Assembly: GCA_015499995.1 (NCBI GenBank)
Contig: JADNRV010000082.1
Span: 124,001-188,000, forward strand
Direction of reading: 5' to 3'
Source of the DNA: Flammula alnicola
Taxonomy: Eukaryota > Basidiomycota > Agaricomycetes > Agaricales > Strophariaceae
Length of the DNA stretch: 64,000 bases
Position 1 is the first letter of the stretch, and each line of letters begins with the position of its first letter. Below the pieces are notes generated by a model. That model was not told the DNA's origin and searched no databases. It saw only the letters and a list, made by a program, of their open reading frames with translations. Shown here piece by piece: positions 33,663 through 45,459 of the stretch. A program made the position numbers and the translations under genes.

Positions 33663-35156
33663 ATGTCCAACCTCGAACTCATTCATGACCGCCAGAACAC
33701 TGAATCTACTCGATATCTCCCCACAGAACTTCTTCTCACCATTGTCGACCTGGTGGAATCCGATGAAGACCTCCTAGCATTAGCAACCGCCTCCCGGCGT
33801 TTCCACAATCTCTCATTACATCGTTACTTCTCAAAACATGACTTCGATCCTTATTCAAAAGAACTCCGTCTAAGTTCAATTTACGGATCCCTCAACAACC
33901 TCGCGGGCCTCGCCATTTTCTTAGATTTAGTCGGTGCATCTGTTGAACACCTCTCATATGACTTTCAAGTTGGTTACACAGAGGTACAACAGCTCGTGAA
34001 GGAAGTGCGCCTCTTAACGCAATACGTGGCTAAATTATCCTCAATAAACCGCGTCTCTCTGCGTCTCGCCTCTTTTGCATCGGGGGATCCAAAAGAGTCG
34101 CGAGAAGCAAACATTCTACTTCTCACCACTATCCTTGCCAGGTCGTGCAGGGACATTCGCATCACAGCCTCGCAGCTAACTTCCTTTGACGATGCCGGAC
34201 CAAAGCATATGCCACCCTCTTCCAAGCCTGCTGATTGGCTTAAGAACTACTGGCCAGGCCAAAGGCCACCACCAACAAATGGTTCCAAACACCTCAAATC
34301 ATGTTTTGTGCATACCTTTCCCCGATTCCTCCGCCCATTCTATTTCCACATGCTCCGAACCAACGCCTCCGTGTTGACCGATCTTGCGTTCAGGAATATT
34401 TTTGGCGGGGGCACAGACTGGGCGACAATGCTCGCCCATCTACATTTTCCTCACCTTCGCCGTCTCACGATTATTTACGGCGTCATCCCACGCGACCCCC
34501 TCATTAAATTTCTCACCAAACATCCTGGGACGCTCACTGCGTTTCAATACCACCACATACGATACGAACCGCCCCCGAAACACCCCGTTCGCACTAGTGT
34601 GCTCGGCCCCGTGTTCCACGACCGTCTGGAGACGCTGACCACGTCCTCGGAGCACATTCTTAACTTCCTTCCCCCTTTCTCGTGCATGCCCAAGCTCAAG
34701 AATGTTGTCATCCAGGTCGAGGAGCTCCTCAATAACTTCATTCCTCTCGAGGGGGCGTTGCAGCGTCTCGCAGCGTGCGTTAATAAGATCACCTTGACAT
34801 TGGAGGTCACACGCACGGGCCTGGGATTCGGAGTGTGGTTTTCCAACATCTTTCGCGGTAACCTGCTAAACGCGGCGACAAGGCCCGAGTCTCTCCTCCG
34901 TTGCGTTGAGACGCTGGTGATGGATAATGGCGATTGGGGCTTCATGGATAATCATATCCTCGCACGTCTACCGCGGTGGCTTGGCTTGTTCCCGGAATTG
35001 AGGGCGTTGACGCTCAGAGGTGGTGGGCCAGGGCATAAACAGCTGTCGCCCTTTGATGACCATAGCCTCTCGGCAAGCGCCTTGATTAAAACCCTGAGAG
35101 AGGCTTGTCCAGGACTTTACGTAGAGTTTTGCGCAAGGGAGTCTGTCAATGTCTGA
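33663..35156 (+). CDS. F-box protein, single exon
   Basis: An uninterrupted frame of 497 codons. Residues 17-55 (YLPTELLLTIVDLVESDEDL, then LATASRRFHNLSLHRYFSKH) form an F-box, the Skp1-binding helix bundle of SCF ubiquitin ligases. The rest alternates strands and helices in an irregular leucine-rich-repeat-like pattern (FRNIFGGGTDWATMLAHLHF, HLRRLTIIYGVIPRDPLIKF, MPKLKNVVIQVEELLNNFIP, PELRALTLRGGG). Such F-box/LRR-like proteins are a large, rapidly evolving family in mushrooms. Lack of introns is unusual next to its intron-rich neighbours and could indicate a retroposed origin or an ancient intronless lineage. The substrate is unknown. Confidence 0.85.
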   Translation: MSNLELIHDRQNTESTRYLPTELLLTIVDLVESDEDLLALATASRRFHNLSLHRYFSKHDFDPYSKELRLSSIYGSLNNLAGLAIFLDLVGASVEHLSYDFQVGYTEVQQLVKEVRLLTQYVAKLSSINRVSLRLASFASGDPKESREANILLLTTILARSCRDIRITASQLTSFDDAGPKHMPPSSKPADWLKNYWPGQRPPPTNGSKHLKSCFVHTFPRFLRPFYFHMLRTNASVLTDLAFRNIFGGGTDWATMLAHLHFPHLRRLTIIYGVIPRDPLIKFLTKHPGTLTAFQYHHIRYEPPPKHPVRTSVLGPVFHDRLETLTTSSEHILNFLPPFSCMPKLKNVVIQVEELLNNFIPLEGALQRLAACVNKITLTLEVTRTGLGFGVWFSNIFRGNLLNAATRPESLLRCVETLVMDNGDWGFMDNHILARLPRWLGLFPELRALTLRGGGPGHKQLSPFDDHSLSASALIKTLREACPGLYVEFCARESVNV

Positions 35157-35403
35157 TTCGTTATTTAACTTCTTCAAGGCTAACGTCTCCGGGTGGTTGG
35201 ATCACGACTTGCTATAACATGATCAAATTATTCATAAAAAATACACATGTACGATAGAAACGAATGGTATCCAAAACCAATATACAATGCAAGATGAGTA
35301 AATGAATCGAACTTGAACGAGTCTCGCAAGACCCGGCATGCTGGATAGAGCATACCAATATAGTAAGAGTACTTCACTACTTTCCAAAGGCACACCGACG
35401 CAC

Positions 35404-37361
35404 TCAGAAATCGAATGTCACAGGCGCATTCGTAGTGCGGATCAAGATCGTGCCATCCCCATGCAAGCCCGTCCCCGTGTTCCTCCCGATCCCTGTCCTC
35501 GTCCGCGCCTCACCCTCCGTTCCCCAACGTACATCCCCCTGAGTAAACTTGCCGACCATGTTATATCGCACGCGTCTCCTCCTATGCTCTCCGCTGGGAT
35601 CCTCGATACCCTTCCGTTCCCGAACGACGACAGCCGTGGGCGACTGCAGACTGAACGTCCCCTCGTACGCGGGGTTGAGGACCATGTTGGCGGGGCCGTT
35701 GGACGTGGTGGCTGTCAGATGCAGGCTGGAGTTGACGGGTTGGGAGGGGATTCTGACTTGGAGGTTGCCGTTGGTGGTCGTGAGGGAGACCGCGTAGGAG
35801 CCGCCTTGATTGGAGGGGGCGGTGGTGGTTAGGCTTATAGCGGCTTGGATGGCTCTGGAATCCGCGAGTCGATAAATCAGGATTGGGAATGTCAGGTTTG
35901 CCAAGTACATCTAGTCGAATATACGTGGTTACTTACCCGTTAGTAGTGAGAGCTGTGAGTTCAGGTGCAGAGCCTTCTGTGCTCTCCAGACCGACGTCAA
36001 CATCGATCGGGCTGTTGGTGGTCGTGAGCATCAAGGAGCCTGAGGTGTTGAATATGCCCCTGATGAAGCCGTTTGTTGTGTGAACGTCCCCAGTTATCGC
36101 GCTCAAGGACTGCCATTCAAAGAAGAGAAGAAACGAAACGCAGGTCAGCGAAAGTGATAGGAAAACCAAAGGATAAGGCCATCGGCACGCGAATATTTAC
36201 GTACTTTGGCGTGAATAGGCGCGTTGGATCCTCTCAGCGATATCGAACCGAAGAGAACTTTAGTGTTCAAGTCCCCGAATCGGTGGAGCGTGTTGGGCGC
36301 GTCCGTCTCGAAACCCTTGATGGACAGAGGAGCAGCGTGCGCGTCGACCTCCGGGAGGATGAGCGTTGTCTCAAAATACATCTGCTCATCCTTCCTGTCA
36401 TGGCGCCCAGTACGCCATGTGGGTGTCTAAAGCAACCTTATGATTAGTCTTTGGTCATTCGCTCTCCAAGACCGCATCAATTAGAATCGTCCACAACGTT
36501 TGATAATAATATCGATCTGGAATGGGCGGTGTGACTCACAAATATGCCCACGCCCTTCGTACTTTCGCCTTCATTCCGCCGTATCACGCACACCTTCGCC
36601 AAGTTACGGATGTCTTCCCTGAAGTAGTTCATCACGACGCGAAACGTGGCTGTGTTCGGGGCTTGTTGGGGAGAGGTGACGACGTCCACTGTGCCAGCGG
36701 ACAATTGACCTCGCGAAAGCAAAAGGAGGTTGACGGAGTCCAATGGGACATCGAACGTCGTTTGTGATGAAAATGGGAAGCCGTGAGGTGGTAGGAAGGG
36801 GTTTCCAGCGGGCAATTCTGTATAGAATGTCGCGGGTTGCACCTGGTTTGACCAGTCGCCTCCTTGGACGCAGCCAGACATTAGCAGCCCCGAAGGGATG
36901 TTGTATTCCCAACCACCATCTATCTGTATACATAAAAATATCAGTTTAGCCATTCTCCTACTACTGATAGGGTGGACCATATGTCGAGAATCACTCACCC
37001 TGCCGCCGTGACCTCGTCCTGGTCCTGGCCCTGGCCTATGCGGATGCCTCCAATGTGCCGCCATGATTGTGCTTTGAACAAAGGCGGTGCACAGAATCCA
37101 AATGAGCCAGGCCACAAGAAACGCACGTAGAAAGCGTACTCCGGGGGACTGTCCGTACCGATACACTATGACCGTATATTCTTGCACAGGGTACGGTTGA
37201 GGGGGACCTTGTGGTTGATACGCAGGTTGCGAGCTTACGCCGTAGTACGAAGGTGGGCTCTCCCCTAGAAGTGGTGTATTTTGAGATGCTGAAGGACCAG
37301 GAAGCTCCGTTCCAGGAGGGCCTATGGGTGTTTTGGCGGATTCCTCCTCTGTAATGACCAT
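35404..37361 (-). CDS. Membrane protein with extracellular TTN-repeat beta domain (DUF7330-like), copy 1
   Basis: Five exons in phase. The N-terminus is a Pro/Tyr-rich cytosolic segment (QPAYQPQGPPQPYPVQEY), then a single membrane anchor (FLRAFLVAWLIWILCTAFVQ) preceded by Arg, which predicts N-in/C-out topology. The exterior part starts GWEYNIPSGLLMSGCVQGGDW and includes VNLLLLSRGQLSAGTVDV, YFREDIRNLAKVCVIRR, FETTLILPEV and LSIKGFETDAPNTLHRF. The C-terminal half repeats short strands around a TTN core: VHTTNGFI, LTTTNSPI, LTALTTNG, VSLTTTNGNL, TATTSNGPA, IRTTNAPVTF. This pattern resembles beta-helical 'putative adhesin' domains. From memory I believe the family is DUF7330; I am sure of the paralogy with the next two genes, less so of the name. 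Cell-surface role is an inference. Confidence 0.75.
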
Positions 37362-38273
37362 TGTGGGGTCGTCGACGCGATTGACGATGAGAGAGATATG
37401 AAAGAGATAACGAGGCCTAGGTTTTGTGCTGAAGCCTGGTCAATTCCAGATGATGGCCAAAGTTATTACGAACTGTTATGAAGAGCAAAGAAGAAACCCA
37501 ATCTGACTGCTACGGAAACTGCGGAGTGGGTAAAAAGTAGCCACAAACATCCAGGAACAAGTATGCGGATGATGTCAGACCACCGCGCACGCTTCATGAG
37601 TGCCGTCGGCTTTCAGGCCTCAGGGTTCGGCTGATGGTCTCAGTTCACGTTGCGAAGCGCCCAACGACTCGAAGAGCTACAGGATCAACGATATCGATAA
37701 TCCTTATCTAGATCAAGATGTATTCGAATATTTACTGTCTAGAACACAAGCTGCTGAAATTTAGAACTTTGCGAAGGCGGCGTATTCATGTACTTAGGAC
37801 TTGAGTACATCCCGCCCTGATCGCGTCTGAAAAGTCAAGAACATCCTCCATGTGCTCACATCATCAGACATCGTCCAAAATAGATCCTCAACTTGATTAT
37901 TTAAAAACAGAACGAAGGCCTGGAGTCTCTAGTGAGAGAGTAGACAAAATAATATGTACGGATTGTGTTATCGCCAAATTTATCAATCTTAACGGGATAT
38001 TGTCGCCAGAAATCATGATTCGATAAGAACCTGCCGACTGCGCAACATCCAATGCATCCATAGTTATGGTTGCGCAGTCTCTGTATCTTCCTCGCTTCGC
38101 CATCCTTTACCACTTGATTAAGTTGGAGCTACCCTTTCTGCCCTTTCTGCTCGAGTATTCGTGACAAGGGAAGTAAAATCACATTGGTTACAGGAACATC
38201 AAACTCTAGAAATATCAACATACATACAAGACCTTGTATCATTGGCGCAGTGAGCTATCCCGAAATTCCGTCG
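37362..38273. other. Intergenic between membrane-protein copies 1 and 2
   Basis: Promoter of copy 1 and 3' flank of copy 2. Small overlapping frames at 37897-38113 lack support. Confidence 0.45.
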
Positions 38274-39921
38274 TCAAAGATCTAGCACAGCTGGGGAATT
38301 GGTTGTATGGATGAAGACTGCTCCAGAAGGCAGAGGCAGAGGCCAAGGTATCGGTATCGGCTTTTTAGCTTCCCTTTCCCAAAGTACCTTTCCACTGAGC
38401 TCATCTCCATCAATCCTGTCAACTTGCACGCGCCTTATCCTCCCTTTCCCGGTGGGGTCGACGACGCCGTGCTCTTGGACCTCGGGTTGAAAAACTGTTG
38501 ACTCGAGGCTGAAGCTGCCCTCGAAAGTTGGGTGCAAGAAGACACTCGCAGGGCTATTCTTCGTCTCAGCCTCGACACGGAGTGTGGAGTCCACTGGGGC
38601 TTCAGGGAACCCGAGATAAACGGGGCTGTTCGTAGTGGTCCCAGAGACATGGAACGAGCCACCTTCTTTGGATGATGAGAAAAGGCTGACTTCCGCGTGG
38701 AGAGGGCTGATGATAGAATTCCATGACTTAAGTAGAAAGGTCTACATTCTCGGACATGAGAAGCAGAACACGCATACCTGTTAGTAGTTTTTGCAATGAA
38801 CGTCGGTGAAGTTCCATTACTTGTAAGACCGACATCGACTTTGATCGGGCTGTTCGACGTCGTTAGTGTAAGGAAAGTCGTCGTATTGAACGTTCCGTGG
38901 ATAGGGCCGGCGCTAGTTTCCACGCGGACATTTCCAGCCGACAAAGACTGAAAGAACGGTTTCGGTCAAATAACCTAAGACTGTAGAATGTGTGGCAACA
39001 CTCACTCGGACATCAATGAGCGCGTTCTTCCCTTTCAGGGAGATATTCTCAAAGAATACGTTTGATGCAAGGTCTTGGTGAATTGTTTGCCGTGTGTTAG
39101 GAAGGTCCGTCTGGAAACTCTCAATGAAGAGCTGTCCGGTTTCCGTCTGGGGAAAAATCATTGTTGTGCGGAAGTGGATGTCGTCCTGGGTTGAATGGTG
39201 GTTACAGGGTCCGCCGGGAGTCTAGTGAGAATAAAAGAAATTAGCGCTTGACAGCTTTCCCTCGCTATGCGACTCACCAAGATACCAAAACCCTTTCCAC
39301 CCTCTCCACGGGAGATCAAGCATACCTTGGCCGAATTACGAATTTCATCCCGATTATATTCAGCCACGACGCTGAACGTAACTGAATCCTTAGGATGATG
39401 TGGGGAGGAGACAATATTGAAGCTGCTGTCTGAATGGCAACCCCGAGAGATGAAGAAAATGTCTTTGGACGAAACTGGCACTTGCAAGGAGACCTGCGCT
39501 TTGGGAACTCTACTATCACGATACCAGTCGTCAACCTCAACGCAATTGTCTAGTGAAAGACCCTGAGGAATATCATAAAACGAATCCTCTTCTTTCTGCC
39601 CCTTGACGAGACAAGATTAAATCACGATATCATAGAGATTGATAATCATGGTTTACTTACCAGATCATTGTGAGCCCAGGGCCAGTCGTGGTGCACCGCC
39701 AAACGGAAACGCCAAATGCTTAACTTGATTAACGAGTAGGTGAAAGCAGCGAAAATTATGCCACGCAAGACGCGGCGCCCTTTGCTCTTGCCCTGAGGCA
39801 CTACTCGCGGGTGTGAATCAGGCGCAGTGTAGTGCTCATATTCACCAGGCTTGCGTGATAATTGAAGTTCGGTTTGTTTAGGATGGGCGCTGAAGAGGTC
39901 GAGGTGACTGGGAAGAGACAT
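38274..39921 (-). CDS. DUF7330-like membrane protein, copy 2
   Basis: Same exon layout as copies 1 and 3. Start at 39921 (MSLPSHLDLFSAHPKQ) chosen by analogy with copy 3. The anchor is RRVLRGIIFAAFTYSLIKLS. The exterior part includes IPQGLSLDNCVEVDDWY, KDIFFISRGCHSDSSFNIVS, YNRDEIRNSAKVCLISR and FIESFQTDLPNTRQ, then TTN-type repeats (LTTSNSPIKV, FIAKTTN, SGTTTNSPVYLGF, AETKNSPASVF, IHTTNSPAVLDL). Compared with copy 1 it lacks most of the proline-rich cytosolic tail and has a Lys/Pro insertion before the last repeat (KKPIPIPWPLPLP). All junctions checked are in phase. Confidence 0.75.
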
Positions 39922-40256
39922 CTTTCGAGCTCGAGAAAGAATCAAGGTCGGAAATGTTGAACGAGTTTCACAACTCTTTATTCGAATGGAAGGCGCGGAG
40001 GCAATGCGTTTGACTACGTGAGTCACATGGTACTCGCGCGGCTCGTTTAACCGGCGTCAAACTTTCATTGATAAAGAGGGAATTTCTTAAAATACTAGAT
40101 TACAGGAGATTCCTATCAGTCTATATGGACAAATAAAGGGGAATATACCCATGACACAAGGAAGAGTAGTTGATATAGAGGAAAAAAGAATAACCAGAGC
40201 TGGCAAACGACGAGAATTACTGTTACACTACACAGGCGCTAGTCACACCTCCCCCA
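39922..40256. other. Short spacer between copies 2 and 3
   Basis: A 335-bp region with the promoter of copy 2 and the 3' end of copy 3. No other content seen. Confidence 0.5.
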
Positions 40257-41873
40257 TCAAAGATCGAGGACTGCAGGTGAATTGGTGGTGCGAATGACGA
40301 CCGCTCCGGCAGATTCGTGCTTTTTATCCTCTTCAACCCATTTCACACTTCCGTGGGTATGGCCCCTTCCTACAGTGTTGATCTGCACGTCCCTCTTCCT
40401 CTCCTTTCCGCTTGGGTCGGTGACATCGTGGTGCACATTGAGCTCACTCCTGAAAACCGAAGATGTCTGGAGATCAAAAGAGCCCTCGTATGTCGGGTGC
40501 AAGAAGACCTTTGCAGGGCTGTTGGTCGTCTTGGCCTCAAGAAGAAGGTTCGAGTCCACCGGGGCGTCAGGGAAGGTCACGTAGACGGGGCTGTTCGTGG
40601 TAGTCGTAGATACATCGAACGAACCACCTTCTCCAGATGACGAGGAGAGATTTACTGTAGCCTCGATGAGGCTGCTCAGAGGAATTTATAAGTTAGATAT
40701 GTCTACATGTAAAACAGAATGTGCTTACCCGTTGGTGGTGCGTGCAACGAACGAGGGGTGCGTGCCGTTGCTCTCCAGCCCAGCAAAGACTTGAATTGGG
40801 CTGTTGGTGGTAGTCAGCAATAGCGAGGTTGTAGTACTGAACGTTCCGCGAATAGGGCCGTTGGTAGTCGCAATAACGCCTTTAACGGCCGACAGTTCCT
40901 TGGAGCAACGTTGTCAGCCGAATGTCAGAGGTAAAATAGGCTGCATGAACTAACCTGGACTCCGATAGGCGCGTTCGTTCCTTTCAATAAGATAGCGTCG
41001 AAGATAATTTTCAAAACTTCAAGCGATTGTACTGTGTTGGGGACGTCCGTTTCGAAACTTTTGATAGAAAGCGGTGCAGACCCCTCGGAAACTTCGGGGA
41101 AAATAACGGTCGTCTCAAAGTGCATCATGTCTTCCCGTCGACGAGGGCCGCCACGGTGCCACCTAGGAGTCTATATAAAAAAGATTCAGTACGTAGCTTC
41201 AATATTTGCACCCATGCATAACTTACGAATAAGCCAACGCCGTTCTGACCTTTGGGGCGGGAGATCAAACATGCCTTTGCTAGGTTGCGAATTTCCTCCC
41301 GGTGGTATTTGGCAACGACGACGAACTTGACTGAACCTTCAGGTTGATCTGGGGAGGTGATCACCTTAACGCTGCCAGCGGACAGACGACCTCGAGAAAG
41401 TAAGAAGATATTTTCGGACGAGAGTGGGACATCGAATGTAGTAAAGGAGGAGTAAGGGAAACCGGTACGATCTCCCTCTGACCAATCATCGCCCTGAACG
41501 CAGTGCTCGAGCGTAAGACCAGGAGGAATGTCGTAGTCCCAATCCCCGTCGTTCAGCGCCTGTATAAGAAGAGAACGTATTGAGATTTTTAGATGTCGTG
41601 TGCTTGTAGACTACCCACCACGTCATTGTGAACCCAGTGCCAGTGTCCATTGGCGCGGAAAGTCGCAACCAGTACGTGGATAAGAACCCAGGTGAAAGAG
41701 GCGAAAATTAATGCACGCAATAAGCGTCGTCCTGCGCTTTTTCGCTGCGGAGGTTGAGGAGTCGGACCTTGGGGATAGCCTATGTACATGGGAGGTCCAG
41801 GAGTGTAATAAAGCGGCTGAGTTTGAGCCATAGGAAGGACCCCAGTAGTCTTGGAATCACTAGGGAATGACAT
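40257..41873 (-). CDS. DUF7330-like membrane protein, copy 3
   Basis: Five exons with intron positions equal to copies 1 and 2. N-terminus MSFPSDSKTTGVLPMAQTQP with a Pro-rich stretch (GPPMYIGYPQGPTPQPPQ), anchor RRLLRALIFASFTWVLIHVL, exterior IPPGLTLEHCVQGDDWSEGD, ENIFLLSRGRLSAGSVKVI, YHREEIRNLAKACLISR, LSIKSFETDVPNTVQSL. The TTN repeats are especially regular: IATTNGPIRGTF, LLTTTNSPIQV, VARTTNG, TTTTNSPVYVTF, AKTTNSPAKVF, IRTTNSPAVLDL. The regularity and strand length suggest a beta-solenoid. It ends with the same LDL as copy 2, while copy 1 ends FDF. Tandem head-to-tail arrangement with 250-900 bp spacers implies local duplication. Confidence 0.78.
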
Positions 41874-42333
41874 TTTGAAGTGGTCAGAGGAAACAAATGC
41901 GATTAGAGAGCGTTAGAAAGGTGCTGTGCAAAGGTTTTCGGACGCCCTTTAAATAGCTCTGGAATTTGTAGTAGAGCACAGAGCGATGGGTTACGGTGGG
42001 TTTTACGGTGGATTTTTATCAGTTGCACAACCATGTGCTCATTGCTCAATGGGAATATTACCGAAATAAATCCCGGCTGAGTCAAATCCCCTCGAATGAT
42101 ACAGTCAATTACCAGTTGTTGGAAATGTTGAAATAGACAGCCAGACATGCGGATGATCCTGGATGGCCGGATAACAAAAACAACCATGTTCCTTGTGTTC
42201 AAAAACCTGAAGTAGCCGCGCAGCTGTATTGCATCACCGTGATGCTTCGCGGGAGGTTTTCTGCACAGCGCAGGGTCCATTCAACTCGTTCAATAGCTGC
42301 GCAACGTCGAGAAAACAAGAGATTAGATCACAA
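41874..42333. other. Promoter of copy 3 and 3' flank of KRI1
   Basis: No gene supported in this 460-bp stretch. Confidence 0.5.
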
Positions 42334-45011
42334 TCATGTCTGCGCAGTCTCGCCTTCACTCTCCTTTTTCCGCTGTCGGCGCTTTCTCTTTTTCTTGGCT
42401 GCGCCTTCGGCGCCCTCACCATTGGCTTCTAAACCATCGCCGCGTCTTACGGACCGCTCCTCGTCCAACCCACCCTGGCCCTCCTCTCGCTTCCGCTTCT
42501 TGGATTTTTGATTGTTGAGACCATCACGATAAACTGCGGTAGATTCGGGTCCGTCTTCGTGCGTAGTCACGTCGGCAGCGGCAGCCTCGCCCAGCGCGGA
42601 CTTCAGCTTCATGCGTTCCTTCTTGCCCATCCTCTTCTTCACCTTCTCGCCTTGCCCATCTTCTACATGCCTTCGCCCACCAGAGCCGCTTGCGAAAGTT
42701 GTTCCTGCACGCTCACCGATCTTCGTTTTCAGTTCGTGCAGCTTCTCTTGGGCTTTGGGATTCCACCGGTGTCGGTCGGCTTTTTCTTGCCGATATGGCG
42801 CGTACTTCTTTACGCTCATGTATTCGTTCAGCTCTTGGTCGGTAGCCATAAGAATTTCGGCGGGTGTCAGGGAGTAAGCTTGTGATTGAATAGGGACATA
42901 TTTGAACCGCGTAGGTAGATCACCGACCTGTATACAATTTGCTTTGTGAGTGAGAAAGAAAAAAGACAGAATTTGCGTACCATGTCGTTGAAATCGAGGC
43001 CGTAGATTTCGTCCATATACTGGTTGAATTTACGTTTCCGCATCTCTTCGGTCCCATCCCACTCTTCGTCATCATCGAACTGTGGTGCAACATCGGCGTC
43101 CATAGCATCGACGTCGACGCCACCATCTTCCTCGCCCTCCTTTTTCTTCTTCTTTTTCTTCTTCTCCTTTTTGCTTATCTTTGGGTTGGCATCAACGACA
43201 ATATTAGCGTCGTCATCCGAGATGGGTATGTCACCAATGTCAACATCGTCGTCCCATACAGGCTTGCCGTTCTCGTCGTATTTGACCCCGTCATCGACCT
43301 CGTCCTGGTCAAAATCGCCTTCGTCTTCGAATGCCTCCGCACCCCGGTCAAACAAGCCCGCCATTTGGCGGTCATGTTTTTCTGGATCCCACTCGCCCTC
43401 AAGGTCGAGTTCCCTCAGAGCCTCATCCACGAAATCGTCCTCCTCGCCATCCCCACCATTGTCGTTCTTCTTCAGCCCTCCCTGCCTGCCGATCAAGTCG
43501 AGCTTGCGCTTGACCTCGCGCATCTTAAGTGCCTTCAGGCGCTTCACGTCTTCTCTCTTCTTCTGCAGTTCCTCTTCCTTGCGCTGCTTGCGCCTCTCTC
43601 TAGCGTCTTTCCTGGTCGTGTCTTGCCGACGCACGACAGAGGGCAGGTTACGGGGGAAAGAAGGTATAGTCGCTGCACCGGGCTCCTCGAACCGATGATT
43701 GTACGACGCCTCGAAGTGGGACGCGAGCGACTCAAAGGACGTGTCTGAGAGTAGACCTGTATCCATCTCTTCGTCTCCTTCTTCGCCATTCATGGTTTCC
43801 AAGTCTACATCTTGAGGTTCGGCTTTGGACTTGCCCTTCTTTTTGCGCCGTTCCTGGGCAGGAGAGGTCACTTCATTGTAGGTGGGTACATGCCCTTCTG
43901 AGCGGTCTATCCAGCCACGATTTAGGATGTAGCTAGATCCCGAAATGAGCCATTATGATACAGCATGACAATTGGATGAACGCACTTTAGTAGGAAGTCC
44001 TGGTCTTTCTCTGCTTTTGTTTTCTTCACCGTCTCCGGTTCTCCCCCGCCAGCTAGCTTTTTCGTTTTCTTCTTCTTCTTCTTCTTTGGCTCATTGCTGG
44101 CACCTTCTTTCTTCTCTTCTTTCTGCTCCCCTTCATCCACCTCGCCATTTATTCTGTGTTCTTCCTCGCTGTCGTCATTCCCATCCACGCTCACCAATTC
44201 TCTCAAATCTCCGACCTCGCGTTCCAAGAAAGTCCGGTACTCTTCCTCTTCTCTCTCTCGTTCGTCTTTCGTCTTCTCTCGAGGAATCAGGAATTCATCG
44301 TCGCCAGTCTCGGCAACAGCACCGTGAAAAGCGGCAATAGTCTCTTTGCGCAAAGCTTCTTGTTCTTCGGCATGAGTGAGCGGGCGGCGCTCTTCCTCTG
44401 GAGACGGCGAGCGTGAGGCGTTCAGCATGGCCTCGAGGTTCACTTGACGGAGAGTAACCGGTTTTGACTGAAATGATGGTCAGCACTTCGTGTTAAGGAA
44501 CTCCCAGCAGAACAAATACCTTGCTCTTGGATTTCGTCTGGCCATTTGCAGAGGGTTTTGTTGTAGATCCAACTTTGTCTTTCTCCTCTGTGATGTGTTA
44601 ATGAGAAAGTTCAACATATCCTTTGATAGAAGACTTACCTCCGAAGATATCTTTCTGAGTGTCATAAATTGCTGGATCTTTCTTCTTAATACGCGCCAGA
44701 GTTCGTAGGATGGCGGCATCGACCGCGGGGGTGAGTTCTTCGCCATGCTCATCTTCCGACTCGTCACTTTCAGAGTCGGTAGAAAAGTCAGAGGCGTCTG
44801 GGTCATAATCAGATCCATATTTCGCCTTTACTTGGAAAAAAAAAGATTAATTGTATGAGCCGACTCCCTGAGAAATGAGAAAGCACGTACGTCGTTCTAA
44901 TTCCTCCCTCTCTTTGCGGTATTCAAACGCCTTGGCATAGTGTTCATTGATTGTGATCTGGTGGTCGCCACCGTGTACCGATCCTTCGTCATCAGAAAAC
45001 AACTTGCTCAT
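42334..45011 (-). CDS. KRI1: KRI1-like ribosome biogenesis protein
   Basis: Six exons in phase encode roughly 790 residues. The N-terminus (MSKLFSDDEGSVHGG, INEHYAKAFEYRKEREELER, then YGSDYDPDASDFSTDSE and EELTPAVDAAILRTLARIKK) is the Kri1 signature; the middle has LLNYILNRGWIDRSE, RKRKLDLIG-type basic stretches and a highly acidic centre (DEEWDGTEEMRKRKFNQYMD, IYGLDFNDM). The C-terminal Kri1 domain includes GDLPTRFKYVPIQSQAYSLT, AEILMATDQELNEYMSVKKY and APYRQEKADRHRWNPKAQE. Yeast Kri1 binds Krr1 and is needed for 40S subunit assembly in the nucleolus. Lys runs (KKKKKKTKK) and the tail KKKRKRRQRKKE are nucleolar-type signals. The long open frames on the opposite strand are shadows of these acidic and lysine-rich repeats. 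Confidence 0.92.
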
Positions 45012-45145
45012 GTCGTTGACTAGATCCTGGTCGCCGTTCCGAACGATGGACCAGGACACATGTGACACAGAGAAAAAAAAAGCTTGCACGTGACCTTACA
45101 TATTTGTGACAATGTGACCTTGCACTTCTTTCGGCGTTTTATAAC

Positions 45146-45307
45146 ATGTCGTTCGAAAGCGGGTTCAAGTTGATGGCGAGCACACTGTCCATGCTGCGCC
45201 GCATACCAATGCCGATGCATATGCGCAGTACGTATCTATCATCTATGCCAGATACCCCAACAAAAAAGCAATCAAGGTTTATCAGGGCGTGGTCTCAATT
45301 TAGATGA
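45146..45307 (+). CDS. Possible small protein divergent from KRI1
   Basis: A 53-codon frame starts MSFESGFKLM 135 bp upstream of KRI1 on the other strand. A second frame in the same stretch reads more like protein (DAYAQYVSIIYARYPNKKAI, ending VVSI at TAG 45301-45303) and would join the same ATG if one T were added near 45164. I cannot tell which, if either, is translated. Confidence 0.25.
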   Translation: MSFESGFKLMASTLSMLRRIPMPMHMRSTYLSSMPDTPTKKQSRFIRAWSQFR

Positions 45308-45459
45308 TCACAAGATGAAATAAAACATGGTTTGACAATGACTCGGTTTTAGCAGAAGTTGCCTTTGTTCCTCTTCAACCGGGTCATCAACTGGGACGAT
45401 ACTGGTGACCAGAACGATCCACAACTTTCTGAATACCCTGTCTCTTCGTTTATACGTAA

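Noticed and set aside
43024..43698. 224-codon plus-strand frame opposite KRI1
   Set aside because: Ser/Phe-rich shadow of acidic and lysine codons of KRI1 on the other strand.
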